6,104 nt of DNA from Bacteroidota bacterium (GCA_030824175.1 JAVBYH010000272.1:1-6104), one strand, 5' to 3'; positions 1-6,104 are shown, counted from the stretch's first letter. A program made the numbers and translations. Notes: generated by a model from the letters alone, not told the origin.

Positions 1-9
1 CGAGCGCGG

Positions 10-40
10 AGCGTACCGACGGTGAACCGGTCGGTACGCT
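10..40 (-). terminator. Perfect 11-bp hairpin after the glycosidase-like gene, possible terminator
   Basis: AGCGTACCGAC at 10-20 is matched exactly by GTCGGTACGCT at 30-40, leaving a 9-base loop. Read on the minus strand, the hairpin begins 12 bases past the stop codon of the glycosidase-like gene, where a transcription terminator would be expected. No run of T follows the stem on either strand, so it is not a textbook intrinsic terminator. It could instead protect the 3' end of the mRNA, or belong to a neighbouring feature outside the window. The structure is certain; the role is inferred. Confidence 0.45.
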
Positions 41-52
41 TCGTGATCGAGA

Positions 53-2470
53 TCAGCGCAGTGCGTAGCGCTCCATCGCCACGGCGAGGATACCGAACTG
101 GTCGGTGAGGAGTCCCTCGTAGCCACACGGCCAGCCGTCCCAGAATCTCCAGTCGACGCCCGACTTCGATCCGCCGAACGCCGTGCCGGCGCCGAGCGCG
201 TCGCAGAGTTGGCGGAGTATTTCATCGGCCTCCCGCGTCATGCCGACCCGATAGAGGGCGCCCACAAAATGACGCGACTGTGAATGCGTCAGTCCGCCGT
301 TCGCATAGTAGCCCATCGAGAATCCCTGCATGATCTCGGTCATATCCTCGTCCGGCACGCACCAGAGATTTCCCGGCAGTCCGTAGCGGTACTCGGTCAA
401 TCCCACGTTCAGCATTTCCCGGTAGAGCTTTTCAATGACGCCCTTCGACATCGTTTCGTCGAGCACGCCCGAGGTGACCGCGGCGCCGTTCACGGCGAGG
501 AACGCGTAATCGTGGAGCTTGTCCTCCTTGCATCGCCATCCGGCGAGCCATCCCGTTTCAGGATTATAGAATGTCTTTGCGTACTGCAGCCGCAGCTGCG
601 CCGCCCATTCGCGGAGGCCTGCGGAGAGACGTGCAGCGCCGAGGGCGGGGAGCACGCGCGACAGTTTTTCGAGCGCCGCATAGAGCAGGGCATTGACGAA
701 CGCATCCTTCCAGCCGAAGGAGATGACATCGAACCAGTTCGTGCTCCAATGCATTTCGCCGGCGACGCCCTGACGGTAATCGCTTTCGATGAGTCCGTCT
801 CCGTCGAGGTCGCGCGCGCGCATGAGCGACAATTGCAGGCCGATCTGGTGTTCGAAGCGAGCGACCCACTCCGGGGTGCCGCCGTCGCCGAGGAAGTCGG
901 CGAGGCCGAGGAGGGCGGCGGTGCCGGTCATGAGGTACTTGTCCTCCGCATAGTGCAATTCACCGTGCTGGAGCATGCGGCCGCTTGCGTAGCCGGGACC
1001 GCCGTCGAGCCAGCGCTCGATCGAATCGCGTACGAGGTTCATGGATGGGAAGCCCGGGAAGATCTCGCCGATCTGCATCGCCGCGGCGGACCACGTGTCC
1101 ATGCAGATGGGGCAGTGCATCGAATTTCCGTTATTGCTGAGCGTGGAGGTGTCGGCGCGGTACGACAGTGACGTGAGCGCGCAACGATCGACGGCGCGCT
1201 TCACCTCGTTCGGCGTTTCGGGACGGAGGGGCACGGACACCTGCGTGACATGGAAGTCGATGTCGGCGGTGAACGTGCCTGCCTGCAGGAGGTAGTCGCC
1301 TTCGGGCTGCGGCAGCTCGCCGAGCTTGATCTCGCACAGGCCGACATTCATCGAGCGAAACGCATCCGACCGAAGGAGCACTGATTGCGACTGCGTGGCG
1401 ATCGAGAGGGTCCCATATCCCGGCGCATGAAGGAGCGCGGGCGCGGCGAGTGTGCCGGACTGCCCCGTGCGGAGTATCCCGCCGAGCATCGTCGATGCGC
1501 TCACCGCGGCATTCATCGCCGTGACCCAGGCGGAACTTTCCCATGCGCGCACATCATTGCGGCCCGTGCGGCTCGCCGTGAGGTGCATATGGTCCTCGAA
1601 CATCGTGAACGTGAGTGAGTAATGCTGGCCCGCACCGGGAAAATCGACTGTGTAGACGACGGTGTTGTTGTCGACGACGGTCGTGCCGTATGCGTCGTAC
1701 CGGATGAGGGGCGATGCCGAGGCCGCGCTCCCCACGGGATGGAGGCGGATGCCCTGGAGGAAAATCCCCGGACTAAGGCGCAGCAGATTGTTCGCGGTGT
1801 GTTCCGTGCCTTCATCGTCGACGGACAGATAGGAAAATCCCGTGCGTCCGAGGCAGAAGCCGGTCTCATAGAATCGCGTGCGGAAACGGACCTCGCCGTC
1901 GAGTTCTTCGGCGGACACGCCGCGGGGAAGATGTGTGAAGGAGCCGACGGTGGACGTGAGCCGGCGTTCGTGTTTCGGTGCGGGAGTTTCGGGCGGCGTT
2001 CCCTCGAGGATGAATGCACCGGAGGCAAGGTTCCACGACGGCCACCAGGGATCGATTCCGCACTGGCGGATCTCGATGAGCGCTGCCGGCGTCGCATGTC
2101 CGCCGAGGTCGAACCAGTGGATGTCGTTGTCGTCTGTGGGACAGGGAATGCCGGTGCGAGCGAAGAGCACGCGCCATTGGTTGTCGTTCCACACGAGCAC
2201 GCGGACAGAGGAAACCCAATCCTGTTCGACGTGGCTGCCGCATTTGTGATAGCCCTGGGTCCGGCGGATTCCAAGGCGGTGCAGCTGTGCGGGTGCATGG
2301 AGCTCGAGTGTGCGCGCATGGATGATGCGATGCTCTGGTGCTCCGGCTTCATCCGGGAGAGGAACAGTCCAGAGCGCGCGGCAATGCGAGACGCCGCCCT
2401 TGATGCCGAGGTCGCCCGACGGCGGCTCGACATCGGTGAGCGTCAGAAGGTCAATAAGAGGTGTGGCCAT
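53..2470 (-). CDS. Large cytoplasmic six-hairpin glycosidase-like protein, family not assigned
   Basis: Predicted 805-residue protein that looks like a carbohydrate-active enzyme of the six-hairpin clan. Residues about 30-160 look like a beta-rich jelly-roll domain, 180-415 like a beta-sandwich, and 420-805 like an (alpha/alpha)6 barrel. The barrel carries family-like stretches: DLDGDGLIESD at 554-564, STNWFDV at 576-582, GWKDA at 586-590, HDYAFLAVNG at 653-662, YYANGGLTHSQSRHF at 721-735 and DWRFWDGWPCGYEG at 773-786. The conserved acidic residues in these are candidates for catalysis, but I cannot name the general acid or the substrate. A CPIC pair (C453, C456) lies near the barrel entrance. 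There is no signal peptide or membrane segment, so a cytoplasmic location is likely. I chose ATG at 2470, which has AAGGA before it but only 2 bases away. An in-frame TTG at 2485 would add five residues and has no visible ribosome site. It lies 39 bases after the ferredoxin gene. The fold class is fairly secure; an inactive or carbohydrate-binding role is possible. Confidence 0.75.
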   Translation of the reverse strand: MATPLIDLLTLTDVEPPSGDLGIKGGVSHCRALWTVPLPDEAGAPEHRIIHARTLELHAPAQLHRLGIRRTQGYHKCGSHVEQDWVSSVRVLVWNDNQWRVLFARTGIPCPTDDNDIHWFDLGGHATPAALIEIRQCGIDPWWPSWNLASGAFILEGTPPETPAPKHERRLTSTVGSFTHLPRGVSAEELDGEVRFRTRFYETGFCLGRTGFSYLSVDDEGTEHTANNLLRLSPGIFLQGIRLHPVGSAASASPLIRYDAYGTTVVDNNTVVYTVDFPGAGQHYSLTFTMFEDHMHLTASRTGRNDVRAWESSAWVTAMNAAVSASTMLGGILRTGQSGTLAAPALLHAPGYGTLSIATQSQSVLLRSDAFRSMNVGLCEIKLGELPQPEGDYLLQAGTFTADIDFHVTQVSVPLRPETPNEVKRAVDRCALTSLSYRADTSTLSNNGNSMHCPICMDTWSAAAMQIGEIFPGFPSMNLVRDSIERWLDGGPGYASGRMLQHGELHYAEDKYLMTGTAALLGLADFLGDGGTPEWVARFEHQIGLQLSLMRARDLDGDGLIESDYRQGVAGEMHWSTNWFDVISFGWKDAFVNALLYAALEKLSRVLPALGAARLSAGLREWAAQLRLQYAKTFYNPETGWLAGWRCKEDKLHDYAFLAVNGAAVTSGVLDETMSKGVIEKLYREMLNVGLTEYRYGLPGNLWCVPDEDMTEIMQGFSMGYYANGGLTHSQSRHFVGALYRVGMTREADEILRQLCDALGAGTAFGGSKSGVDWRFWDGWPCGYEGLLTDQFGILAVAMERYALR

Positions 2471-2509
2471 AGTCCTTGCGTACAATGAGAAATGAGAGGG
2501 GGACGAGGA

Positions 2510-2758
2510 TCAGGAGAGTTCGTCCGCTTTGTCTCTCAGGGCGCGCATCGGACATTCGAGTTCAAGGTTCTTCAGGCGTTCCACTTCTTCGGGGGTCTCG
2601 GGCTGCTTGTAGAGATAGCAGAAGACCTCCGATTCGTCGAACGTGATCATATCGCCCGCAACGTGAATGCATTGTCCGCAGCCGTCGCATTGGATTGTCG
2701 TATGGAAACGCCCCGGTTCGTTAAAGCGCAGGGGTTCAGATTCAATTGTTCCGCTCAT
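2510..2758 (-). CDS. Small single-cluster [4Fe-4S] ferredoxin
   Basis: An 82-residue acidic, soluble protein. Cysteines C24, C27 and C30 form the CDGCGQC cluster motif, and the fourth ligand is C69 in an ECP motif near the C-terminus. This is the pattern of one-cluster bacterial ferredoxins of the Bacillus type: three closely spaced cysteines plus a distant Cys-Pro. C47 is an extra cysteine not expected to bind the cluster. The region between the two halves (about 35-65) contains an insert rich in charged residues, PETPEEVERLKNLE, probably helical. Its role would be low-potential electron transfer in the cytoplasm; the partner enzyme cannot be read from the sequence. The ATG at 2758 has GAGAGGG at 2766-2772, 7 bases upstream, which supports this start. 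It sits 46 bases after ccmF and 39 before the glycosidase-like gene, so co-transcription is plausible. Neither neighbour is a known ferredoxin partner. Confidence 0.85.
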   Translation of the reverse strand: MSGTIESEPLRFNEPGRFHTTIQCDGCGQCIHVAGDMITFDESEVFCYLYKQPETPEEVERLKNLELECPMRALRDKADELS

Positions 2759-2804
2759 GCCGGCACCCTCTCATGAAAAAATAAGAATGACACTGTGTTG
2801 TCTT

Positions 2805-5045
2805 CTACAAACTTAATTGCGCGTCTTCGCTCTTGCGGCGGGCGTACGCGATGATCATGCCGAGGAACAGGAGGACGGTCCCGATCCACAGGAGCATGAT
2901 GTACGGATGGAGACTCGCTTCGATAATCAACGTATCGGTCGTCTGCTTTGTTCCCCCGCCGCCTGCGAGCGCGACGGTGATCTTCGATTCCTCGCCTCCC
3001 TGGCCGATGCGCATCTCGACGAGTCGAATGTCCGCTTCGAACGTGTGTGAATGCGCCGCCTTGTATTGCGGAGCGGCGTTCGAACCGTAGCTGATGGCGG
3101 GCACGACCTGTTCGGTCTTCCCGTCCTTCGTGATCTCGAGCAGCGTTCCGACCGTGGCGCCGTTGGGCGACCCCATGGCGTGGCTGTCCATTTCAAATCG
3201 GACGAAGCGCACCGTTGCACCGCCGAGCGTGCCCGTTTTGCCCTTCGTGAGCACGACAGATTCGCCGACCGACGGATCGCCCGATTCGGCCGCTTCGACG
3301 GTGACGGGTGAGATGTAAAAGTCGCGCGTCAGGTACGAATGCAGATCGGGCGTGCGCATGAGTCCGCTCGATTCCGTCTCGAACATCACGGGTGAGAGGA
3401 CGAACGTCTCGCCGTCTTTTTCGACTTTCACATCGAATGCCGTCTTGTTCCCGTCGACCGTCCTGAAGCCGGTGAACGTGGCCTTGTGGTCGAACACCTG
3501 GACCTGCGTATTGAGCGGAAGCGAGAACGTCTGCTTGTCCTTCAACAGGCCGTTGAAGATGACGCCGAGGAAGAAGAGCCCGAGTCCGATGTGTGCGATC
3601 TTGCCGCCCATCATCCGCCAGTTGCCCTGCATCGTCATGAATGCGATCTCGATGTTCACCGCGATCGTATAGACGGATGCGAAGACCAGGAGCAGCGCGA
3701 GGGCGTTCGATATATTCATCGCGAATGCGACGACGGCCGTGAGGACCGCGCCGAGGATGAATGCCTTCAGCGATTTTTCGCCGACGATCGAGAATTCGTC
3801 GGCACCCCAGCGGATCATGAGGCTGAGGCCGATGAAGAGCGTCATGACGGCGGCGAAGGGGAGCGTCGTCGTGTCGTAGAACGACGGTTCGACGCGCAGC
3901 TCGGAGAAGAGCGGCACGTTGGTGCCGAAGAACACGACTGCGGCGATGATGAGCAGCAGGAACGATCCGGCGAACAGCACGAACTCACGCGACATGTATG
4001 CCATCGGTTTGCCCTCCGAGCTGAGTTCCCTGTTCCGGAACAGGAGGAGGCCGAAGCCGAGCAGTGCGAACGCGATGACGAATCCGAGGAGCAGCATATA
4101 GACAAGGCGGCCGGGATCGGTGAAGGAATGCACGCTCGAATCTCCGAGCACGCCGCTGCGCGTGAGGAACGTGCTGTAGACCACGAGCACATACGAGGCG
4201 ATGGCGAGCGCAAAATTCGTGCGGGGCAGTTTCTGCGTGCGCAGTTGTATGAGCATCGTGTGAATGACCGCCATGAGGAGCAGCCAGGGAATGAGCGAGG
4301 CGTTTTCCACCGGATCCCATCCCCAGTATCCGCCCCAGCCCAGGATGCCGTACGCCCAATAGGCGCCGAGCATGATGCCGAGTCCGAGGAGCACGGCGGC
4401 CGCGATCGTCCATGGCAGCGCGTTGACGATCCACTGCGAATAATTTTCCTTCCAGAGGCCGGCGATGGCGAAACTGAACGGTACCGCAGTGAGCGCGAAG
4501 CCGATGAACAGGACCGGGGGATGGATCACCATCCAAAAATTCTGCAGCAACGGATTGAGGCCCTTGCCGTCCTGCGGAAGCTGACCGGCGGCGAGCTGTC
4601 CGGGGAACGCGTCCCAGATGGATTCGAAGGGGGATTTTGTCGCCAGCAGTATGAGCAGGAAGAGTTGCGTTGCAAGGAAGACGATCATTACCGGCGCTTC
4701 GGTCTGTTTGTTTTTCACGGAGGCGAGAAGGGCTACGCTCAGGAGCGCGGAGCAGAGCGTCCAGAACAGGAAGCTGCCTTCCTGGCCGGCGTAGAAGCTG
4801 GAGAGCAGGAAGTGGAAGGCGAGATCGCGCGAGCTGTAGCCGAACACATATGAATAGGAAAAATCGTGCGAGAGGATCGCTGTCATCAACAACACCGATG
4901 CGGCGAGCACGGACGCCGCTGAAGCCCACACGCCTATGCGTGCAAGAACGAGGCGCGACGGGCCATCGGCGCCTTTTAGAAAGTATGCGATGGCGGATCC
5001 GATGGATGCGATCACTGCAGTATAGATGAAGATAGTACCGAGCAT
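2805..5045 (-). CDS. ccmF: Cytochrome c maturation haem lyase subunit CcmF
   Basis: A 746-residue multi-spanning membrane protein of the CcmF/NrfE/CcsA haem-handling family, which joins haem to the CxxCH motif of apocytochrome c on the outer face of the membrane. The tryptophan-rich haem-binding stretch is GWGGYWGWDPVENAS at 236-250. Family histidines are visible: H175 in IHPP, H262 in AVIHT and H306 in SSVHSF, with H485 in GKIAHIG matching the second transmembrane histidine of E. coli CcmF. YAGQEGSFLFW at 85-95 is another family hallmark. Residues about 505-710 form a long soluble beta-rich domain, followed by a last membrane helix at about 715-735. At 746 residues it is longer than E. coli CcmF (about 650), mostly because of this domain. 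The ATG at 5045 is backed by GAAGGA 5 bases upstream. No other ccm gene lies in the window; the upstream genes are purine genes and the downstream one is a ferredoxin. Family assignment is secure; whether it works in a full System I or a reduced set is unknown. Confidence 0.93.
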   Translation of the reverse strand: MLGTIFIYTAVIASIGSAIAYFLKGADGPSRLVLARIGVWASAASVLAASVLLMTAILSHDFSYSYVFGYSSRDLAFHFLLSSFYAGQEGSFLFWTLCSALLSVALLASVKNKQTEAPVMIVFLATQLFLLILLATKSPFESIWDAFPGQLAAGQLPQDGKGLNPLLQNFWMVIHPPVLFIGFALTAVPFSFAIAGLWKENYSQWIVNALPWTIAAAVLLGLGIMLGAYWAYGILGWGGYWGWDPVENASLIPWLLLMAVIHTMLIQLRTQKLPRTNFALAIASYVLVVYSTFLTRSGVLGDSSVHSFTDPGRLVYMLLLGFVIAFALLGFGLLLFRNRELSSEGKPMAYMSREFVLFAGSFLLLIIAAVVFFGTNVPLFSELRVEPSFYDTTTLPFAAVMTLFIGLSLMIRWGADEFSIVGEKSLKAFILGAVLTAVVAFAMNISNALALLLVFASVYTIAVNIEIAFMTMQGNWRMMGGKIAHIGLGLFFLGVIFNGLLKDKQTFSLPLNTQVQVFDHKATFTGFRTVDGNKTAFDVKVEKDGETFVLSPVMFETESSGLMRTPDLHSYLTRDFYISPVTVEAAESGDPSVGESVVLTKGKTGTLGGATVRFVRFEMDSHAMGSPNGATVGTLLEITKDGKTEQVVPAISYGSNAAPQYKAAHSHTFEADIRLVEMRIGQGGEESKITVALAGGGGTKQTTDTLIIEASLHPYIMLLWIGTVLLFLGMIIAYARRKSEDAQLSL

Positions 5046-5050
5046 ACGGT

Positions 5051-5056
5051 TCCTTC
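5051..5056 (-). promoter_or_regulatory. Ribosome binding site of ccmF
   Basis: Minus-strand GAAGGA stands 5 bases before the ATG of ccmF. It is a good Shine-Dalgarno match at normal distance and fixes the start at 5045. Confidence 0.75.
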
Positions 5057-5080
5057 AATGGGTGATAAAAAAACATATGT

Positions 5081-5103
5081 AGGGCGAAATGATATTTCGC
5101 CCT
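5081..5103. repeat. Palindrome copy 1
   Basis: AGGGCGAAAT at 5081-5090 pairs exactly with ATTTCGCCCT at 5094-5103 around a 3-base GAT loop. Pairing can extend outward by a T-G wobble and a G-C pair. It lies 35 bases upstream of the ccmF start codon and so is likely in the ccmF leader if transcription starts further upstream. Confidence 0.85.
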
Positions 5104-5130
5104 GCCGAACGATCGTACGAAAGTTAAACC

Positions 5131-5153
5131 GGGGCGAAACGCCGTTTCGCCCT
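5131..5153. repeat. Palindrome copy 2
   Basis: GGGCGAAAC at 5132-5140 pairs exactly with GTTTCGCCC at 5144-5152 around a GCC loop, with a further G-T wobble between 5131 and 5153. Relative to copy 1, the loop-closing T-A pair has become C-G, a change on both sides of the stem. Confidence 0.85.
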
Positions 5154-5190
5154 ACACGCTCCAATTGTACAGTCATTGTATTTTCATTGC

Positions 5191-5212
5191 AGGGCGAGAT
5201 GAATCTCGCCCT
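5191..5212. repeat. Palindrome copy 3
   Basis: AGGGCGAGAT at 5191-5200 is the exact reverse complement of ATCTCGCCCT at 5203-5212. The realistic stem is 9 bp with a 4-base TGAA loop. Relative to copy 1, an A-T pair within the stem has become G-C on both sides, and the element is one base shorter. It lies 20 bases past the purE stop codon, so it could shape the 3' end of the purKE transcript, but no T-run follows it on the minus strand. Confidence 0.85.
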
Positions 5213-5232
5213 ACAAAAAGCGGAGACTGTGT

Positions 5233-5727
5233 TTATGCGAGCGCTTTATTCTTTGCGGCGGATTCCTTCGCCATGCGTTTCTTGTAGTCGATCACTTTCT
5301 TCCGGAGCGCGAGGTCGTTCATGGCCAGCATCTGCACGGCGAGGAGGCCGGCATTCTTCGCGTTCCCGATCGCGACGGTCGCCACCGGTACGCCCGCGGG
5401 CATCTGTACGATGGAGAGCAGCGAGTCGAGGCCGTCGAGCGCCTTCGTTTTGATCGGTACGCCGATCACCGGCAGCGGTGTATGCGACGCCGTCATGCCC
5501 GGGAGGTGCGCCGCGCCTCCGGCCCCGGCGATGATGATCCTGAGGCCGCGCGTGTGGGCGGTCTTGCCGTAGCGCGCCATCATGTCCGGCGTACGATGCG
5601 CCGAGACGATCTTCATCTCGAACGGAACGCCGAATTCTTCACAGACGGCGGCGGCGTCCTTCATTGTCGGAAGGTCCGAATCGCTTCCCATGATGATACC
5701 GACGAGGGGGGCGTGCGTTGTCTTCAC
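5233..5727 (-). CDS. purE: N5-carboxyaminoimidazole ribonucleotide mutase PurE (class I)
   Basis: A 164-residue cytoplasmic enzyme of de novo purine synthesis that moves the carboxyl group of N5-CAIR to carbon 4, giving CAIR. Class I hallmarks are clear: MGSDSD at 13-18 (phosphate and substrate contacts), SAHRTP at 42-47 with the catalytic histidine H44, GAGGAAHLPGM at 68-78, and SIVQMP at 105-110. Length is normal for class I. The start is GTG at 5727. It overlaps the purK stop as GTGA and has AGAAGGGA at 5736-5743, 8 bases upstream, so a much longer upstream extension in the same frame (to about 6018) is rejected: that region is purK in another frame. The overlap suggests translational coupling with purK. 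The presence of PurK confirms the bacterial N5-CAIR route over the class II AIR carboxylase route. The last 20 or so residues are rich in lysine and alanine. Confidence 0.97.
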   Translation of the reverse strand: MKTTHAPLVGIIMGSDSDLPTMKDAAAVCEEFGVPFEMKIVSAHRTPDMMARYGKTAHTRGLRIIIAGAGGAAHLPGMTASHTPLPVIGVPIKTKALDGLDSLLSIVQMPAGVPVATVAIGNAKNAGLLAVQMLAMNDLALRKKVIDYKKRMAKESAAKNKALA

Positions 5728-6104
5728 AGGTGTATTCCCTTCTGCAGACGTTCCGCTTCGGCCACGAGCTCGGGAAGCGAGCCGCCGGTGAGCGTGAGAT
5801 GCCCCATCTTCCTGCCCGGACGGGATTGTTTCTTCCCGTAGATGTGGAGATGCGCGTTCTCGTTCTTGAACGTCCTTATGAAATTTATCGTTCCTTGATG
5901 CGGCGTCTTCGACCCGAGGAGGTTGACCATGACCGCCGCGGGGGCGATCATCGTCGTCGCCCCGAGCGGGAGACCTAGCACGGCGCGGCAATGGTTCTCG
6001 AATTGCGATGTGACGCACGCATCGATCGTGTAATGTCCGGAATTATGCGGACGCGGCGCCATCTCGTTGACGAGGATCTCGTCGTCATCGGTGAGGAATA
6101 ATTC
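5724..6104 (-). CDS. purK: N5-carboxyaminoimidazole ribonucleotide synthase PurK, C-terminal part
   Basis: The last 126 residues of PurK; the N-terminal two thirds lie beyond the window edge. PurK is a cytoplasmic ATP-grasp enzyme that joins bicarbonate to AIR using ATP and gives unstable N5-CAIR, the substrate of PurE. The visible part starts at ELF and runs through LVNEMAPRPHNSGHYT, the end of the ATP-grasp domain. The two glutamates (residues 1 and 14 of the visible part) match the family's metal ligands. Next come TSQFENHCRAVLGLPLG and the C-terminal motif YGKKQSRPGRKMGHLTLTG, both typical of PurK. The stop codon TGA shares bases with the purE GTG start. The short loop between the two glutamates is acidic (TDDDE) and about one residue longer than in E. 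coli. The reading frame is open to the window end with no sign of damage. Confidence 0.96.
   Translation of the reverse strand, partial: ELFLTDDDEILVNEMAPRPHNSGHYTIDACVTSQFENHCRAVLGLPLGATTMIAPAAVMVNLLGSKTPHQGTINFIRTFKNENAHLHIYGKKQSRPGRKMGHLTLTGGSLPELVAEAERLQKGIHL
5736..5743 (-). promoter_or_regulatory. Ribosome binding site of purE inside the end of purK
   Basis: Minus-strand AGAAGGGA lies 8 bases before the GTG at 5727, within the final codons of purK. It decides the purE start in favour of GTG, which has no nearby ATG competitor before the MGSDSD motif. Confidence 0.7.

Larger units (their letters stand above)
5078..5215. repeat. Cluster of three related palindromes between purE and ccmF
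   Basis: Most of the purE-ccmF gap is taken up by three copies of one short inverted repeat, starting at 5081, 5131 and 5191 (50 and 60 bases apart). The cluster is bounded by TGTAGGGCGA at 5078-5087 and its exact reverse complement TCGCCCTACA at 5206-5215. The spacers share no clear similarity with each other; the second is AT-rich. The layout resembles REP-type extragenic palindromes or a small non-autonomous mobile element. No flanking target duplication is evident (ACATA on the left, AAAAG on the right), and no transposase is in the window. It may also affect mRNA stability or read-through between purE and ccmF. The repeat structure is directly visible; mobility and function are inferred. 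Confidence 0.85.

Noticed and set aside
1622..2488. A 288-codon open frame on the plus strand, opposite the glycosidase-like gene
   Set aside because: No recognisable motif, no ribosome site of note, and the minus-strand frame carries a coherent domain structure over the same bases. The same applies to the frames at 284-1171 (plus) and 1513-2433 (minus, other frame).
2759..2804. A possible terminator between ccmF and the ferredoxin gene
   Set aside because: GACA...TGTC followed by a T-rich stretch exists on the minus strand, but the stem is only 4 bp and the T-rich part overlaps the approach to the ferredoxin ribosome site. Too weak to call.
3486..4853. A 455-codon open frame on the plus strand, opposite ccmF
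   Set aside because: Its product is a low-complexity run of E, R, D, H and A with no domain, lying antisense to clear membrane-protein coding sequence. It is the mirror of hydrophobic codons in GC-rich DNA.
5104..5130. A Bacteroidota-type promoter (TAnnTTTG) on the minus strand between palindrome copies 1 and 2
   Set aside because: TAACTTTC comes close but misses the final G, and no TTTG-type -33 element is placed correctly upstream, where copy 2 lies.
5078..5215. CRISPR array
   Set aside because: Only three short repeats, each a full palindrome with differing sequence, with unequal spacings of 50 and 60 bases and no cas genes.
5058..5453. A plus-strand open frame of 131 codons running from the palindrome cluster into purE
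   Set aside because: It reads through the palindromes and then antisense to purE, and the product has no family features. Its length is explained by the codon pattern of purE.
5728..6018. A 97-residue N-terminal extension of PurE in the same frame
   Set aside because: The extension is an arginine-rich shadow of purK in another frame. PurE homologues start just before the MGSDSD motif, and the GTG at 5727 has a good ribosome site.

Overview
The window carries five protein genes, all on the minus strand, in the transcriptional order purK (cut off by the window edge), purE, ccmF, a small ferredoxin and a large glycosidase-like protein. The DNA is moderately GC-rich and clearly bacterial. The CcmF sequence, with its YAGQEGSFLFW and GWGGYWGWDPVENAS stretches and a long extracytoplasmic domain, reminds me most of the Bacteroidota/Chlorobiota/Ignavibacteria group. 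That placement is an impression from memory, not a search result.

Region by region: bases 5724-6104 hold the C-terminal third of PurK, whose stop codon overlaps the GTG start of purE in a GTGA overlap. PurK and PurE together convert AIR to CAIR in de novo purine synthesis. The 187 bases between purE and ccmF (5046-5232) hold three copies of one short palindrome, AGGGCGA-N-TCGCCCT, with paired substitutions that keep every stem intact. This is the most interesting non-coding structure here. ccmF (2805-5045) encodes a membrane haem lyase-type protein for cytochrome c maturation. A ferredoxin with one predicted [4Fe-4S] cluster lies 46 bases downstream, and after another 39 bases comes an 805-residue protein with two beta-rich domains followed by an (alpha/alpha)6-type catalytic-like domain. 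A perfect 11-bp hairpin follows that last gene.

The short gaps (46 and 39 bases) and the lack of a convincing terminator between ccmF, the ferredoxin gene and the glycosidase-like gene make one transcript plausible. The three products have no obvious common pathway, so this may be simple co-directional packing. The purKE pair looks like a separate unit, set apart from ccmF by the palindrome cluster.

I found no tRNA, rRNA, CRISPR array, insertion sequence or phage gene. Most of the window is ordinary housekeeping and metabolic sequence. I do not see strong evidence for a new biological system. The palindrome cluster and the unassigned glycosidase-like protein are the two items worth following up.
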